This document shows, piece by piece, positions 8,628 through 17,883 of a DNA stretch of 50,078 nucleotides; within the stretch, counting starts at the first letter, position 1, and each line of letters starts with the position of its first letter. The translations under genes and the position numbers were made by a program. Source of the DNA: Pseudomonadales bacterium (GTDB lineage Bacteria > Pseudomonadota > Gammaproteobacteria > Pseudomonadales > Azotimanducaceae); assembly GCA_007122315.1 (NCBI GenBank), contig SKUB01000058.1:1-50078 (forward strand), read 5' to 3'. Under the pieces are notes generated by a model, which was not told the origin of the DNA, searched no databases, and saw only the letters and a program-made list of their open reading frames with translations.

Positions 8628-9901
8628 CCTGCCTCCAAGCCGTCCCTATCCGCGCTCAGCCAGCGAGATGCTGCAGCCACAAGCGTGAAGGACCCCGCAA
8701 CCAGAACCCGGCAGCCATGGGTTCGAGCGTACTCGCCCGCCGCCGCCATGGCGTCCCCGGCACTGCCGAAGCTGCTGCGTGGCAGCGACGGCACCACGGC
8801 GGCAAGCCGCAGTTCCAGCTCCTCGGCCGACTGGCCGCGACTGCCCGGGGTCGGGGCCAGAAACAGCTTCTCGATGCGGGGCGCGAGCCGCTCCACCATG
8901 CGGTCCACCCGTTTGTCCCGAAACGTTGCGAACACGGCCACCCAGCGCGCTTGCGCATCCAATCGCGCCACCAGTTCGGCGACGGCGTGGGGGTTATGGG
9001 CAACGTCGAGCATCCAATCCAGGCCATGCTGTTGCAGCGTTTGCATCCGCCCCGGCAGACGCAGTCCGTCGAGGGCATGATGGACTCGAGCCGGATCCAG
9101 TTCCAGCGGCAGCAGGCTGGCCGCCTGCAGCGCTGCGGCCAGATTCGACGGCAATAACGCCGCTGCCGGCAAACGCTCAATGCACAGCGCCTGATCGTAC
9201 CCGCCCTCGAAGCGTCCACCCTGCTGCCCGTCCAGCCAGCGAAAATCGCGATCCAACTGAAAGACAGGGGCTTCGAGTTCCGCGGCCCGGCGCAGCACCG
9301 ACTGCGGCGGGGAGCGCTCGCCGATCACCACCGGCCTGCCAGCGCGAAGGACGCCGGCTTTCTCGTAGCCGATGCTCTCGCGGTCATCGCCGAGCCAGGC
9401 TTCGTGGTCCAGGTCCACGCTGCTGATGACCGCCACGTCCGCGTCGATCAGATTGACCGCATCCAGCCGACCACCCAATCCCACTTCGAGCACTGCGACA
9501 TCGAGGTCCGCCCGGGCCATGAGGTCTATGGCCGCAAGTATGGCGAACTCGAAGTAGGTCAGGCTGATGTCCTGGCGAGCCACATCGATGCGCTCGAACG
9601 CAGCTACGATGTCCGCGTCGCTGGCTTCGCTGCCGGTGATGCCGATCCGTTCGTTGAAGCGATGCAGGTGCGGAGACGTGGTCACGCCCACGCGCAGGCC
9701 ATGGCTGGCAAGAACGGCCTGTAATGCGGCGACCACCGAGCCCTTGCCATTGGTCCCGGCCACGGTGATGACGCGGCGCGCGGGGCGTGGCGATCCGAGT
9801 TGCGCCCACACCGCCCGGACCCGATCCAGCCCGAGATCCATTTCCTTCGGGTGCAGCTGCTCGAGATGGGTCAGCCACTGCTGCAGGTTGCGCCCAGTCA
9901 T
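8624..9901 (-). CDS. folC: Bifunctional dihydrofolate synthase / folylpolyglutamate synthase FolC
   Basis: Cytosolic ligase adding glutamate to dihydropteroate and then to folates. The Mur-ligase-type P-loop GTNGKGS is at about 49-55, followed by TTSPHLHRFNERI and the central-domain motifs FEFAILAAIDL and VLEVGLGGRLDAVN. The chosen ATG at 9901 gives 425 residues, the normal length; upstream codons to 10084 are shadow of trpA. Only 4 bp separate it from the trpA stop. In related gammaproteobacteria accD precedes folC; here trpA does. Confidence 0.95.
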   Translation of the reverse strand: MTGRNLQQWLTHLEQLHPKEMDLGLDRVRAVWAQLGSPRPARRVITVAGTNGKGSVVAALQAVLASHGLRVGVTTSPHLHRFNERIGITGSEASDADIVAAFERIDVARQDISLTYFEFAILAAIDLMARADLDVAVLEVGLGGRLDAVNLIDADVAVISSVDLDHEAWLGDDRESIGYEKAGVLRAGRPVVIGERSPPQSVLRRAAELEAPVFQLDRDFRWLDGQQGGRFEGGYDQALCIERLPAAALLPSNLAAALQAASLLPLELDPARVHHALDGLRLPGRMQTLQQHGLDWMLDVAHNPHAVAELVARLDAQARWVAVFATFRDKRVDRMVERLAPRIEKLFLAPTPGSRGQSAEELELRLAAVVPSLPRSSFGSAGDAMAAAGEYARTHGCRVLVAGSFTLVAAASRWLSADRDGLEAG

Positions 9902-9905
9902 CACC

Positions 9906-10712
9906 TCAGGCTGCGTCCATGGCCTCGCGCAGTTCCCGGGCAAGCGCCTCCACCGCAGCCGGAATGGCCTCCGGTGTCGCCGCAAGCTCACCCATACCGC
10001 GTACCAGCACACTGCCGACGACGACGCCGTCTGCAAACTGCGCCACCCGGCGCGCCGATGCACCATCGCGGATGCCGAACCCAACGGCGATGGGCAACGG
10101 GGTCATCGACCGCAGGGACGCTACCCGCTCACGCACGGAATCCACGTCGAGATTGCCAGCGCCCGTGGTGCCTTTCAGCGAGACGTAGTAGACGAAACCA
10201 CTGGCCTGCTCCAGAACCCGCTTGGCCCTGGCATCGGTCGTTGTCGGTGCCAGCAGGAAGACGAGATCGATGCCCCGCTGCTGCAGAGCCGAGCGCAGAG
10301 GTCCCGCTTCCTCCGGCGGCAGATTCACCAGAATCACGCCATCGACACCGGCCTCAGAGGCGGCCTCGGCAAAGCGTTCACTGCCCATGGCTTCCACTGA
10401 GTTCAGGTAACCCATCAGCACCACCGCGGTACGGGTATCGCTCTGACGGAACGTTGCCACCATGTCGAGCACGTCCCGCAGACGTACCCGGTGCGCCAGC
10501 GCCCGCTCGCAGCCGGCCTGAATGTCGGGTCCCTCAGCCTCCGGATCCGAGAAAGGAATGCCGAGTTCAATGACGTCGACACCGGCACTGGCCAGTGCCT
10601 TCATGGCCGCAACGGTGACCGAGGGCGCCGGGTCACCCGCAACCAGGTAGGTCACCAGCGTGCTGCTGCCGCTGTCACGCCGTTCGGCAAAGCGTGTGGC
10701 GAGACGGCTCAC
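9906..10712 (-). CDS. trpA: Tryptophan synthase alpha subunit TrpA
   Basis: Cleaves indole-3-glycerol phosphate to indole, which is channelled to TrpB. A TIM barrel of 268 residues (E. coli 268). The catalytic Glu49 is present ([11 protein letters not shown]). The residue aligned with E. coli Asp60 is Glu60 in DPEAEGP, a conservative change in a catalytic position. The phosphate-binding region ([11 protein letters not shown], then VGFGIRDG) is intact. The start is GTG, sharing 4 bases (GTGA) with the trpB stop, so the two subunits are translationally coupled. Confidence 0.96.
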   Translation of the reverse strand: MSRLATRFAERRDSGSSTLVTYLVAGDPAPSVTVAAMKALASAGVDVIELGIPFSDPEAEGPDIQAGCERALAHRVRLRDVLDMVATFRQSDTRTAVVLMGYLNSVEAMGSERFAEAASEAGVDGVILVNLPPEEAGPLRSALQQRGIDLVFLLAPTTTDARAKRVLEQASGFVYYVSLKGTTGAGNLDVDSVRERVASLRSMTPLPIAVGFGIRDGASARRVAQFADGVVVGSVLVRGMGELAATPEAIPAAVEALARELREAMDAA

Positions 10713-11971
10713 AGCTCGATGCCATCATGGCGGGCCACCGTGAGAATGTCCTTGTCGCCCCGTCCGGACAGGTTCACGACAATGATCTGTTCGCGATCCA
10801 TGCCCGGCGCGTGCTCCATGACCCAGGCAATGGCATGGCTGGTCTCCAGCGCCGGCATGATGCCTTCGGTACGGGTAAGATGATGGAATGCACGCAGCGC
10901 ATCCTCATCGGTGACAGCCGTGTATTCGGCGCGTCCGAGATCCTTCAGGAAGGCGTGCTCGGGCCCCACTCCGGGATAATCGAGACCTGCCGAAATGGAA
11001 TGGGTCGCGATGATCTGGCCGTCATCGTCTTCCATGAGATAGGTCCGATTGCCGTGCAGGACGCCGGGCACACCAGCACACAGCGGCGCCGCGTGGCGTC
11101 CTGTCGCCAGGCCGTCACCACCTGCTTCCACCCCTACCATCCGCACGTTTTCGTCCCGGATGAAGGGGTGAAACAGGCCAAGCGCGTTGGAGCCGCCGCC
11201 GACGCACGCGACCAGCACGTCCGGCAGGCGTCCCTCGATCGCCATGCACTGCGTACGCGTCTCGCGTCCGATGACCGACTGAAAATCCCTTACCAGGGCC
11301 GGGTACGGGTGCGGACCTGCCACGGTCCCGATGATGTAGTGCGTGTCATCAACGTTCGTCACCCAGTCCCGCATGGCCTCGTTCATGGCGTCCTTGAGCG
11401 TACGGGATCCCGATGTGACCGGAACGACGCGGGCACCGAGCAGCTTCATGCGGTAGACGTTGAGGCTCTGCCGCTCCACATCCTCAGCACCCATGTAAAC
11501 AACGCATTCCATCCCCAGGCGGGCGGCAACAGTCGCTGATGCGACGCCGTGCTGACCGGCGCCTGTCTCGGCGATGATCCTGCGCTTGCCCATGTGCTTG
11601 GCGAGCAGAGCCTGGCCGATGGTGTTGTTCACCTTGTGGGCACCGGTATGGTTCAGGTCTTCGCGCTTGAGGTAGATACGGGCGCCGCCGAGTTCACGGG
11701 TCATGCGTTCGGCAAAGTAAAGGGGCGACGGTCGCCCGACGTACTCGGCGAGATCGCGATCGAACTCACGCTGAAATCCGGGGTCCTTGAGCAGACTCCG
11801 ATACACCCGATCAAGTTCCTCGAGGGCGTGCGTGAGCGTCTCCGCGACAAAACGACCGCCGAAGCGACCGAAGTGTCCGTGCTCATCGGGGAAGTTGTAA
11901 TCTGCAAACGAAACCATGCCGGATTCGCTCGCAGGAGCCTGTGACGTGACCATGCTCTTCTCGTAACTCAT
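10709..11971 (-). CDS. trpB: Tryptophan synthase beta subunit TrpB
   Basis: PLP enzyme joining indole and serine to give tryptophan. The PLP lysine lies in HTGAHKVNN (about Lys113 from the chosen start); the catalytic Glu loop [10 protein letters not shown] and the phosphate-binding [10 protein letters not shown] are present. Two start codons are close, at 11977 and 11971. The second is preferred: it forms an ATGA overlap with the trpF stop, and GGAGAAGG precedes it with good spacing. About 420 residues, slightly longer than E. coli (397) because of an N-terminal extension. Confidence 0.97.
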   Translation of the reverse strand: MSYEKSMVTSQAPASESGMVSFADYNFPDEHGHFGRFGGRFVAETLTHALEELDRVYRSLLKDPGFQREFDRDLAEYVGRPSPLYFAERMTRELGGARIYLKREDLNHTGAHKVNNTIGQALLAKHMGKRRIIAETGAGQHGVASATVAARLGMECVVYMGAEDVERQSLNVYRMKLLGARVVPVTSGSRTLKDAMNEAMRDWVTNVDDTHYIIGTVAGPHPYPALVRDFQSVIGRETRTQCMAIEGRLPDVLVACVGGGSNALGLFHPFIRDENVRMVGVEAGGDGLATGRHAAPLCAGVPGVLHGNRTYLMEDDDGQIIATHSISAGLDYPGVGPEHAFLKDLGRAEYTAVTDEDALRAFHHLTRTEGIMPALETSHAIAWVMEHAPGMDREQIIVVNLSGRGDKDILTVARHDGIEL

Positions 11972-12633
11972 GTACATCCTTCTCCATTGCTGGCGGCTCG
12001 AACCGCGCGCACGAACTTCAACATGGCGGCGGGATCCTTCACGCCCGGTTCCCGCTCCACGCCGCCGCTCACATCCACCGCCCAGGGTCTGACCTGGCGG
12101 ATGGCTGGCCCTACGTTGTCCGCATTCAGCCCACCGGCGAGAACCAGCGCGCGCTCATGCTCGGCCGGGATGCAGTCCCAGTCGAACACAGCGCCGGTCC
12201 CACCCGGAACGCCCTTTCTGTACGTGTCGAGCAGGATGCCCGCAGCCGATGCGTAGTCAGCTTTGAGCACGCGCTCCAGATCCATCCCGGGCCGCACCCG
12301 CAGGGCCTTCAAGTAAGGCCTGTCCCAGCGCAGACACTCCGCCTCGTCCTCGTCACCATGAAACTGCAGCATCTGCAGCGGGACCTGATCCAACACTGCG
12401 CGCAGGGTCGTCGCATCTGCATTGACGAACAGGCCGACGCTGACGACGAAGGGCGGAAGCGCCGCACAGATCGCCTGCGCGCATGCAATGTCCACGGCGC
12501 GGGGGCTGGCCGGATGAAAATTCAGGCCGATGGCATCCACGCCGGCGACGGCGGCCGCGCGTGCCTGTGCCGGGTCACGCAACCCGCAAATCTTGATCCT
12601 GACCCGGGCGGCCTGCATCGCTTTCATGCTCAT
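11968..12633 (-). CDS. trpF: Phosphoribosylanthranilate isomerase TrpF
   Basis: Isomerises N-(5-phosphoribosyl)anthranilate to CdRP in tryptophan synthesis. A TIM barrel of up to 221 residues with the N-terminal catalytic Cys motif KICGLRDP, the family LNFHPASPR, and the C-terminal [15 protein letters not shown]. Three Met codons (12633, 12627, 12618) are near the start and none has a strong ribosome site. First gene of trpF-trpB-trpA-folC-dedD-cvpA, separated from truA by 216 bp that contains no convincing gene. Confidence 0.95.
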   Translation of the reverse strand: MSMKAMQAARVRIKICGLRDPAQARAAAVAGVDAIGLNFHPASPRAVDIACAQAICAALPPFVVSVGLFVNADATTLRAVLDQVPLQMLQFHGDEDEAECLRWDRPYLKALRVRPGMDLERVLKADYASAAGILLDTYRKGVPGGTGAVFDWDCIPAEHERALVLAGGLNADNVGPAIRQVRPWAVDVSGGVEREPGVKDPAAMLKFVRAVRAASNGEGCT

Positions 12634-12849
12634 CGGAAGCGGATGGTGTACCTGCCAGTCTGCTCGAATCCCGAACTGCGGTGTTCGCGGACCGGCAGGA
12701 TGGAAGTGGTCTTCGTCGCGAAGGCCGCGATGTTAGCAGAAACCGTCCCTGGGAGTCCGCCACGAACGAGGGGGCACGCGCTCGCGGAAGGAACAACGGC
12801 GATTCATGCAGGCCCAGCGGGAGCTGACACCGGGCAAATGCCCACAGCC

Positions 12850-13656
12850 TCAACCAACCCCTGCCCAAACACCTGGCCAGGGCGGGGGCGTTGGTGCCGG
12901 CAGGGCCCATTCGGTCCCATATCCCACCGCGGTCAGGTACAGCCCTTCCGGAGGCGCGGCGATTCCCGCCTGGGTGCGGTCCCGAGCCCGGAGGGTCTCC
13001 GTCATCCACTCCGGATCCCGTTGCCGAAGCCCGACTTCCAGCAGACTGCCGACGATGTTCCGGACCATGTGCTGCAGGAAGGCATTTGCCTGGATCTCGA
13101 CACCGAGCAGCGAGCCTGATCGCCGCACCGCGACGTAATGCACTTCGCGCCGGGCGTGACGCGCCTGGCACTGGGCCGCGCGAAAACTGGTGAAATCGTG
13201 TTCTCCGACCAGGGCCTGGGCCGCGTCATGCATGGGCGCAGCATCCAGCGGGCCCGGCACCAGGGCGACGCGGTCACGCAGCAATGCCTGCCTGGGTCGC
13301 TGGTCGGTGAGCAGGTAGAGATAGCGGCGCCAACGGGCGGAGAACCTTGCGCTGAACGCCGGGTCCACCGCCCTGGCCCAGTGGATGCAGATACCCGGAT
13401 GCGTCAACGAGTTGGCGCCGCGCTGCCAATCTCTCTCGGAGCGCTCTGCCGTGGAGTCGAAGTGGATCACCTGCCCTGTGGCATGAACGCCTGCATCGGT
13501 CCGTCCCGCGCAGACAATGCGCACCGGATGGTCTGCGATACGCCCCAGCGCGCCTTCGAGCTCCGCCTGTACCGAGGCCACTCTGGGCGCGCTCTGGCGC
13601 TGGAAGCCATTGAAGCAGGCACCGTCGTACTCGACACCGAGAGCCCAGCGGCTCAT
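12850..13656 (-). CDS. truA: tRNA pseudouridine(38-40) synthase TruA
   Basis: Converts uridines 38-40 of the anticodon arm to pseudouridine. The catalytic aspartate is Asp54 in CAGRTDAGVHATGQV; further family blocks are EYDGACFNGFQRQ at the N terminus, DFTSFRAAQCQA, and QANAFLQHMVRNIVG near the C terminus. The 268 residues match the family. Starts 12 bp after the fimV stop, so it is probably co-transcribed with fimV, as in Pseudomonas. Confidence 0.96.
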   Translation of the reverse strand: MSRWALGVEYDGACFNGFQRQSAPRVASVQAELEGALGRIADHPVRIVCAGRTDAGVHATGQVIHFDSTAERSERDWQRGANSLTHPGICIHWARAVDPAFSARFSARWRRYLYLLTDQRPRQALLRDRVALVPGPLDAAPMHDAAQALVGEHDFTSFRAAQCQARHARREVHYVAVRRSGSLLGVEIQANAFLQHMVRNIVGSLLEVGLRQRDPEWMTETLRARDRTQAGIAAPPEGLYLTAVGYGTEWALPAPTPPPWPGVWAGVG

Positions 13657-13668
13657 GTCCGGTCCGGC

Positions 13669-16638
13669 TCAGCCCAGTCTGGACAGCAGTTCTCCAGCTT
13701 CCTGCTGCTGAGGCATATTGCCGTCACGCACCACTTCGTCGAGGATCTCGCGGGCTCCGTCCTCGTCGCCCATGTCGATGTAGGCGCGAGCCAACTCGAG
13801 CTTGGTAGAGGTTTCGTCCCCGACGTCGCCGAGGTCGAGTTCAAGTTCCAGATCATCGTCTGCGAGATCCACCGGTAGCGCTCGAGCGCCGTCCCCATCG
13901 CCGGAACGTGACGCAGCAGCATCATCGAAGGCTGCGGCGGCGCCCTGTCCGCTCTCGTCGCTGGCATCATCCGGCGCGCGGGCGATGGTGCGGGCAAAGT
14001 CATCGTCGGACGCGTCCGGCGTCCGGTTCAACGTGCTCTCGAAGCTATCGTCGTCGCTCGGGGCGCGGCTGGCGGTGCTCGTCAGTTCCTCGTCATCCCC
14101 AGCTGGGGCGCGATGAATCGTACTGGAGAAGTCGTCGTCAGCTTCGCTGGTCTCAGCCGGCATGTCGTCCAGGGCAAAGTCGATGTCATCATCGCCCGTT
14201 CCGGACGCCTCGGTCATACGCGGCTGGGGATCGTCGCTGCCGAGATCGAAATCTTCGTCGCCGGGATCGGCAACTGCAGCACCGGATGCGTCTCCATCGA
14301 GCCTGAGATCGAAATCCACCTCTTCTTCCGGATCCGTTCCCGGGCCTGCTATCGACGTATCGAACGGCTCATCGGTAAAGTTCGTAATGTTGAACTCGGC
14401 ATCGTCCCGAGCGGCGGTTCGGGGGCCGGTCGCATCATCCGATGCCGCTGGCAGCTCGAGGTCGAAGGTCGGTTCGTCATCCGACGCTACCGCTGACTCG
14501 CCCTCGGCCTCGCCTTCGCCAGCTGCGACCGGAGTGGCCCGCAGCTGGGTGGCATCCTCGTCATCACCGTCGAGATCGAGGGCGAGATCGAACTCCTCCT
14601 CGTCGAAGACAGGTTGATCGTCATCGGCCTTGACCTCACCGAACGCCGCATCGAGTTCGAGGTCGAGGTCGTCATCAGCAGCATCGCCATCCAGCGACAA
14701 CGTCAGGTCATCAGCAGACGCAGGCTCATCATCGTCGGCGGCAGCAGCAGCAGGTGCGGCGGTGGCAGCCGCGGCAGCACCAGCCTTCTGGGAAACGTCG
14801 AGATCGATGTCGAGACTGTCCAGATCATCGCCGGCGCCGAACTCTTCCCCGAGATCAAAGTCGAGATTGACCTCACCTTCATCCGCGGTCCGCGGGGAGG
14901 CATCCTCTCCCTGGGACAGGTCACCGGTGGAGGTCAAGGCGCCCGGCAGACGGGCCGCCATATCGTCGACCAGCTCGATGGTGTCGTCGTCCGCAAAACT
15001 GCGCAACGCCTCGGCCTGGGCGTTGAACCCGTCGACGTCCTGGGTCTCGATCTGGACTTCCATCAGCTTCAGACGCAAGTCTGCACGCTGATCGTCCTGA
15101 TCAATGGCAGACTCGAGGACCCGGGCCGCTTCACTGAAGCGGCCGTAGGCCATGTAGACATCCGCCTCGGCGATGACGTCACTCTCATCGTCCCCGGCCA
15201 GGTTTGCGGCGGCAAGGCCCGTCGCCGCTGCGGCGGCGCCAGTGGTTGCAGCACCCGCACGAGTCATGTCTTCCTGGCTGACCGAAGGCATGATGAGGGT
15301 TCGCTCCATGGGCGCACTCGGCCCTGCTCCCCGTGCCGCGACCGACAACGCATCGTCGTCCTCCTGGCGACGACGCATCATCACCAGCACCGCTGCCACG
15401 ACAAGAACCAGGGCCGCCAGCAGACCCGAGAGCATCAGCCAGGACAGTCCGAACGGTCCCTGGGTGGAAGCGGCGGCAGTTGCCGCAGTCGGCTGCTCGG
15501 CAAGCTGTCGCTGCAGGCGCGCGAGTTCCGCGTTGCTCAGCTCCAGCTGACGGCTCAGTTCCTCGACCTGACGGTTGGTCTCCTCGAGGCGACGCTCCGC
15601 CGCCTCGCGAGCTTCCTGCGCGCGCGATGCACGCTGCTCTGCCGCCGCCAGCTCGTCCCGAAGTTCTGCGACGGCGCCATCCGCTGCGCGACCTGCGCCC
15701 GCGACCGCCGCCGTATCCTGTGTCACACGAGCTTCGTCATCCTCCCCGGCCACCAGACGCAATTCGCCGGAAGGACGCTCAGCGGCGTCAGGGCGCGCCA
15801 CCTCGGGACGGGCATCCATGGGCATCGCCGGCGTACCCTGACGCCAGCGATTGTTGTGTTCGCTCACCTGAACCACCGCATCCTGCAGCGACAGCCGCTC
15901 GATCTCACTGCGGCTCGGAACCTGCAGAACATGTCCAGCTCTGAGCAGATTGATGTTGCCGCCGATGAAGGCTTCCGGATTCAGACGCTGCAGGGCAAGC
16001 ATGGTCTGCTGCACGCTGACTTCGCTGGAAGGCCGCACCCGCAGCGCCACCTCCCATAAGGTGTCATTACGTCCGGTGACGCCGTAAGTCTCACCGTCGA
16101 AACGCCCCACTTCCTGCGCCGGAGGCGGCTCCGCCGCCGGGGTCGGATCCGTACGCACCCGAGTCGGTTCACGCGCAGTCTCGCGTGCAGGCGGCGCAGG
16201 TTCCGCAACCCGCGGTGCCGGTTGCGGCTGGCGAGCGTGGGCGGGCGGATCGAGCAGGACTGTGTATTCCCGCAGCAGTCGACCCGTAGGCCAGCGCACG
16301 TCGACGACGAAGTTGACGAACGGCTCGTTGATAGGACGGTTGCTGCTGATGCGGATCCGCGGATTCGATCGATCTTCGAGATCCGTACTGAACTCGAGTT
16401 CCGACAGATAGAAGAAACGCTGCACTCCGAGACGGGCAAAGTCTTCCGCCGAAGCCAGCGTTGCGATGATCTCGTTTGTGGACAGCCCTTCGATCCGGCG
16501 CAATTCGATTTCTGCGGAGAAGCGCTCGTTGAGGGAGGACTCCACCTGGATGTCGCCGAGGCCCAGCGCCCAGGCGGAGCCGTGCGTGAGGCCGAGGCAC
16601 GCGGCCAGCACCAGAGCCAGAGCCAGCTTACGAATCAT
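13669..16638 (-). CDS. fimV: FimV-type peptidoglycan-binding hub protein
   Basis: Large polar-hub protein of type IV pilus and twitching systems, 989 residues. Visible parts: a signal peptide (1 to about 24, ending GSAWA), the conserved FimV N-terminal domain (to about 135), a proline-rich linker, a LysM domain at about 186-242 (DTLWEVA...LRAGHVLQVPS), a coiled coil at about 318-385, a membrane helix at about 397-422, and a very acidic cytoplasmic region. The C-terminal FimV TPR reads KLELARAYIDMGDEDGAREIL. The start at 16638 is preferred over 16656 because AAGGA stands 6 nt before it. Near the end, four degenerate repeats of a DD..ST..RAP unit occur (see findings). No pilus genes are in this window. 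Confidence 0.92.
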   Translation of the reverse strand: MIRKLALALVLAACLGLTHGSAWALGLGDIQVESSLNERFSAEIELRRIEGLSTNEIIATLASAEDFARLGVQRFFYLSELEFSTDLEDRSNPRIRISSNRPINEPFVNFVVDVRWPTGRLLREYTVLLDPPAHARQPQPAPRVAEPAPPARETAREPTRVRTDPTPAAEPPPAQEVGRFDGETYGVTGRNDTLWEVALRVRPSSEVSVQQTMLALQRLNPEAFIGGNINLLRAGHVLQVPSRSEIERLSLQDAVVQVSEHNNRWRQGTPAMPMDARPEVARPDAAERPSGELRLVAGEDDEARVTQDTAAVAGAGRAADGAVAELRDELAAAEQRASRAQEAREAAERRLEETNRQVEELSRQLELSNAELARLQRQLAEQPTAATAAASTQGPFGLSWLMLSGLLAALVLVVAAVLVMMRRRQEDDDALSVAARGAGPSAPMERTLIMPSVSQEDMTRAGAATTGAAAAATGLAAANLAGDDESDVIAEADVYMAYGRFSEAARVLESAIDQDDQRADLRLKLMEVQIETQDVDGFNAQAEALRSFADDDTIELVDDMAARLPGALTSTGDLSQGEDASPRTADEGEVNLDFDLGEEFGAGDDLDSLDIDLDVSQKAGAAAAATAAPAAAAADDDEPASADDLTLSLDGDAADDDLDLELDAAFGEVKADDDQPVFDEEEFDLALDLDGDDEDATQLRATPVAAGEGEAEGESAVASDDEPTFDLELPAASDDATGPRTAARDDAEFNITNFTDEPFDTSIAGPGTDPEEEVDFDLRLDGDASGAAVADPGDEDFDLGSDDPQPRMTEASGTGDDDIDFALDDMPAETSEADDDFSSTIHRAPAGDDEELTSTASRAPSDDDSFESTLNRTPDASDDDFARTIARAPDDASDESGQGAAAAFDDAAASRSGDGDGARALPVDLADDDLELELDLGDVGDETSTKLELARAYIDMGDEDGAREILDEVVRDGNMPQQQEAGELLSRLG

Positions 16639-16769
16639 AGCGCGTCCTTCACTCATGTGGCTGGCAATGCCCCCAGGGCAGCACGAAAACGAACGAGGCC
16701 GCCTCCGATGGTGAACCGGGGCATGCTAACGACAGTGTAGCCGTACAGGTGGACCCCCGCCCCCATTTC

Positions 16770-16828
16770 TTGCCTAAAGGTAACCTAGAAACGAGGTGCG
16801 TTTCGTGAACTAAGTTGCCTTTATGCAA
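16770..16828. repeat. Large imperfect palindrome across the asd stop codon
   Basis: The arm TTGC-c-TAAAGG-t-AAC-c-TAG pairs with CTA-a-GTT-g-CCTTTA-t-GCAA. A nested perfect hairpin AAACG-aggtg-CGTTT lies in the centre, and six bases bulge on the right side. The structure begins inside the last codons of asd and includes its TAA. On the asd transcript it is not followed by a T run; on the plus strand GTTCTTTT follows. It may act as a terminator or mRNA-end stabiliser for leuCDB-asd, or be a remnant of a small palindromic element. Confidence 0.6.
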
Positions 16829-17852
16829 GTTCTTTTAGCAGAAGTTCCCCAATTTGTACACTATTGAGCGCCGCACCCTTGCGAATGTTGTCCGCCACGA
16901 TCCAGAGATTCAGCCCGCGCGGATGAGATATGTCCTCGCGAACCCGGCCGACGAACACCGGATCCTGCCCGGCGGACTCCGTCACCGCAGTGGGATAGCC
17001 ACCGTCCGCGCGCTCATCGAGCAACTTGACGCCGGCTGCCTTGCGGAGCAGTTTCCGGGCCTCGTCCAAGGTCAGTTTGCGCTCGGTCTCGATGTGCACG
17101 GCTTCCGAGTGCCCGTAGAACACCGGGATGCGCACACAGGTGGGATTGACCTCGATGCTCTCGTCGCCAAAGATCTTCTGGGTCTCCCACACCATCTTCA
17201 TTTCTTCCCGCGTATAGCCGTTGTCCATGAATGAGTCGATGTGCGGCAGCGCATTGAAAGCGATCTGCTTTGGATAGACCTTGCCGGGGGACGGTTTGCC
17301 ATTGAGCAGCGCCGCTGTCTGCCCCGCGAGTTCCTCCACGCCCTTCTTCCCGGAACCGGACACGGCCTGGTAGGTGGCGACGTTGATTCGCGTGATGCGC
17401 GCCGCATCGTGCAGGGGCTTCAGCGCCACCACCATCTGAATCGTCGAGCAATTCGGATTGGCGATGATGTTCCGCTGGCGGTAGGCATCGAGAGCATGGG
17501 CGTTCACTTCCGGGACGATCAGCGGAATGTCGGCTTCCCGGCGGAAATGGGACGTGTTGTCGACCACCACGCAGCCGGCAGCCGCCGCGCGCGGCGCATG
17601 CTCGGCGGAAATGCTGCCGCCTGCGGAAAACAGCGCGAGCTTCACCTTGCTGAAGTCGAATGTGGCGAGATCCTCGACCTTTACCGGCCGGTTCCGGAAC
17701 ATCACTTGCTTGCCCGCCGAACGCGCACTCGCCAACGGATACAGCGTACCCACCGGGAACTTGCGCTGCTCGAGAATTTCGATCATGACCTCGCCCACCG
17801 CTCCGGTGGCGCCTACCACCGCGACGTCGATGGTGCCGTTCGCTTTGCTCAT
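16821..17852 (-). CDS. asd: Aspartate-semialdehyde dehydrogenase Asd
   Basis: NADPH-dependent reduction of beta-aspartyl phosphate to aspartate semialdehyde, the branch compound for Lys/DAP, Met and Thr. The Rossmann motif GATGAVG is at 14-20, the catalytic Cys135 in NPNCSTIQM, and a substrate loop at GSGKKGVEEL. The open frame reaches 17894, but the ATG at 17852 has AAGGAG about 6 nt before it and lies 31 bp after leuB, giving 343 residues. The last 15 codons are unusually AT-rich and run into the palindrome. Last gene of the leuC-leuD-leuB-asd operon. Confidence 0.96.
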   Translation of the reverse strand: MSKANGTIDVAVVGATGAVGEVMIEILEQRKFPVGTLYPLASARSAGKQVMFRNRPVKVEDLATFDFSKVKLALFSAGGSISAEHAPRAAAAGCVVVDNTSHFRREADIPLIVPEVNAHALDAYRQRNIIANPNCSTIQMVVALKPLHDAARITRINVATYQAVSGSGKKGVEELAGQTAALLNGKPSPGKVYPKQIAFNALPHIDSFMDNGYTREEMKMVWETQKIFGDESIEVNPTCVRIPVFYGHSEAVHIETERKLTLDEARKLLRKAAGVKLLDERADGGYPTAVTESAGQDPVFVGRVREDISHPRGLNLWIVADNIRKGAALNSVQIGELLLKELA

Positions 17853-17883
17853 CATTGACTCCTTCCGATTCGTTGCCGTGCTC

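Noticed and set aside
12733-12807. 24-codon minus-strand frame before trpF as a Trp leader peptide
   Set aside because: Only one Trp codon, no ribosome site, and no attenuator-like alternative stems seen.
12575-13171. 198-codon frame spanning the truA-trpF gap
   Set aside because: Overlaps both real genes out of frame; no domain.
14614-16059. 481-codon open frame opposite fimV
   Set aside because: Complement of a real gene; no recognisable domains, low-complexity residues typical of antisense frames in GC-rich DNA.
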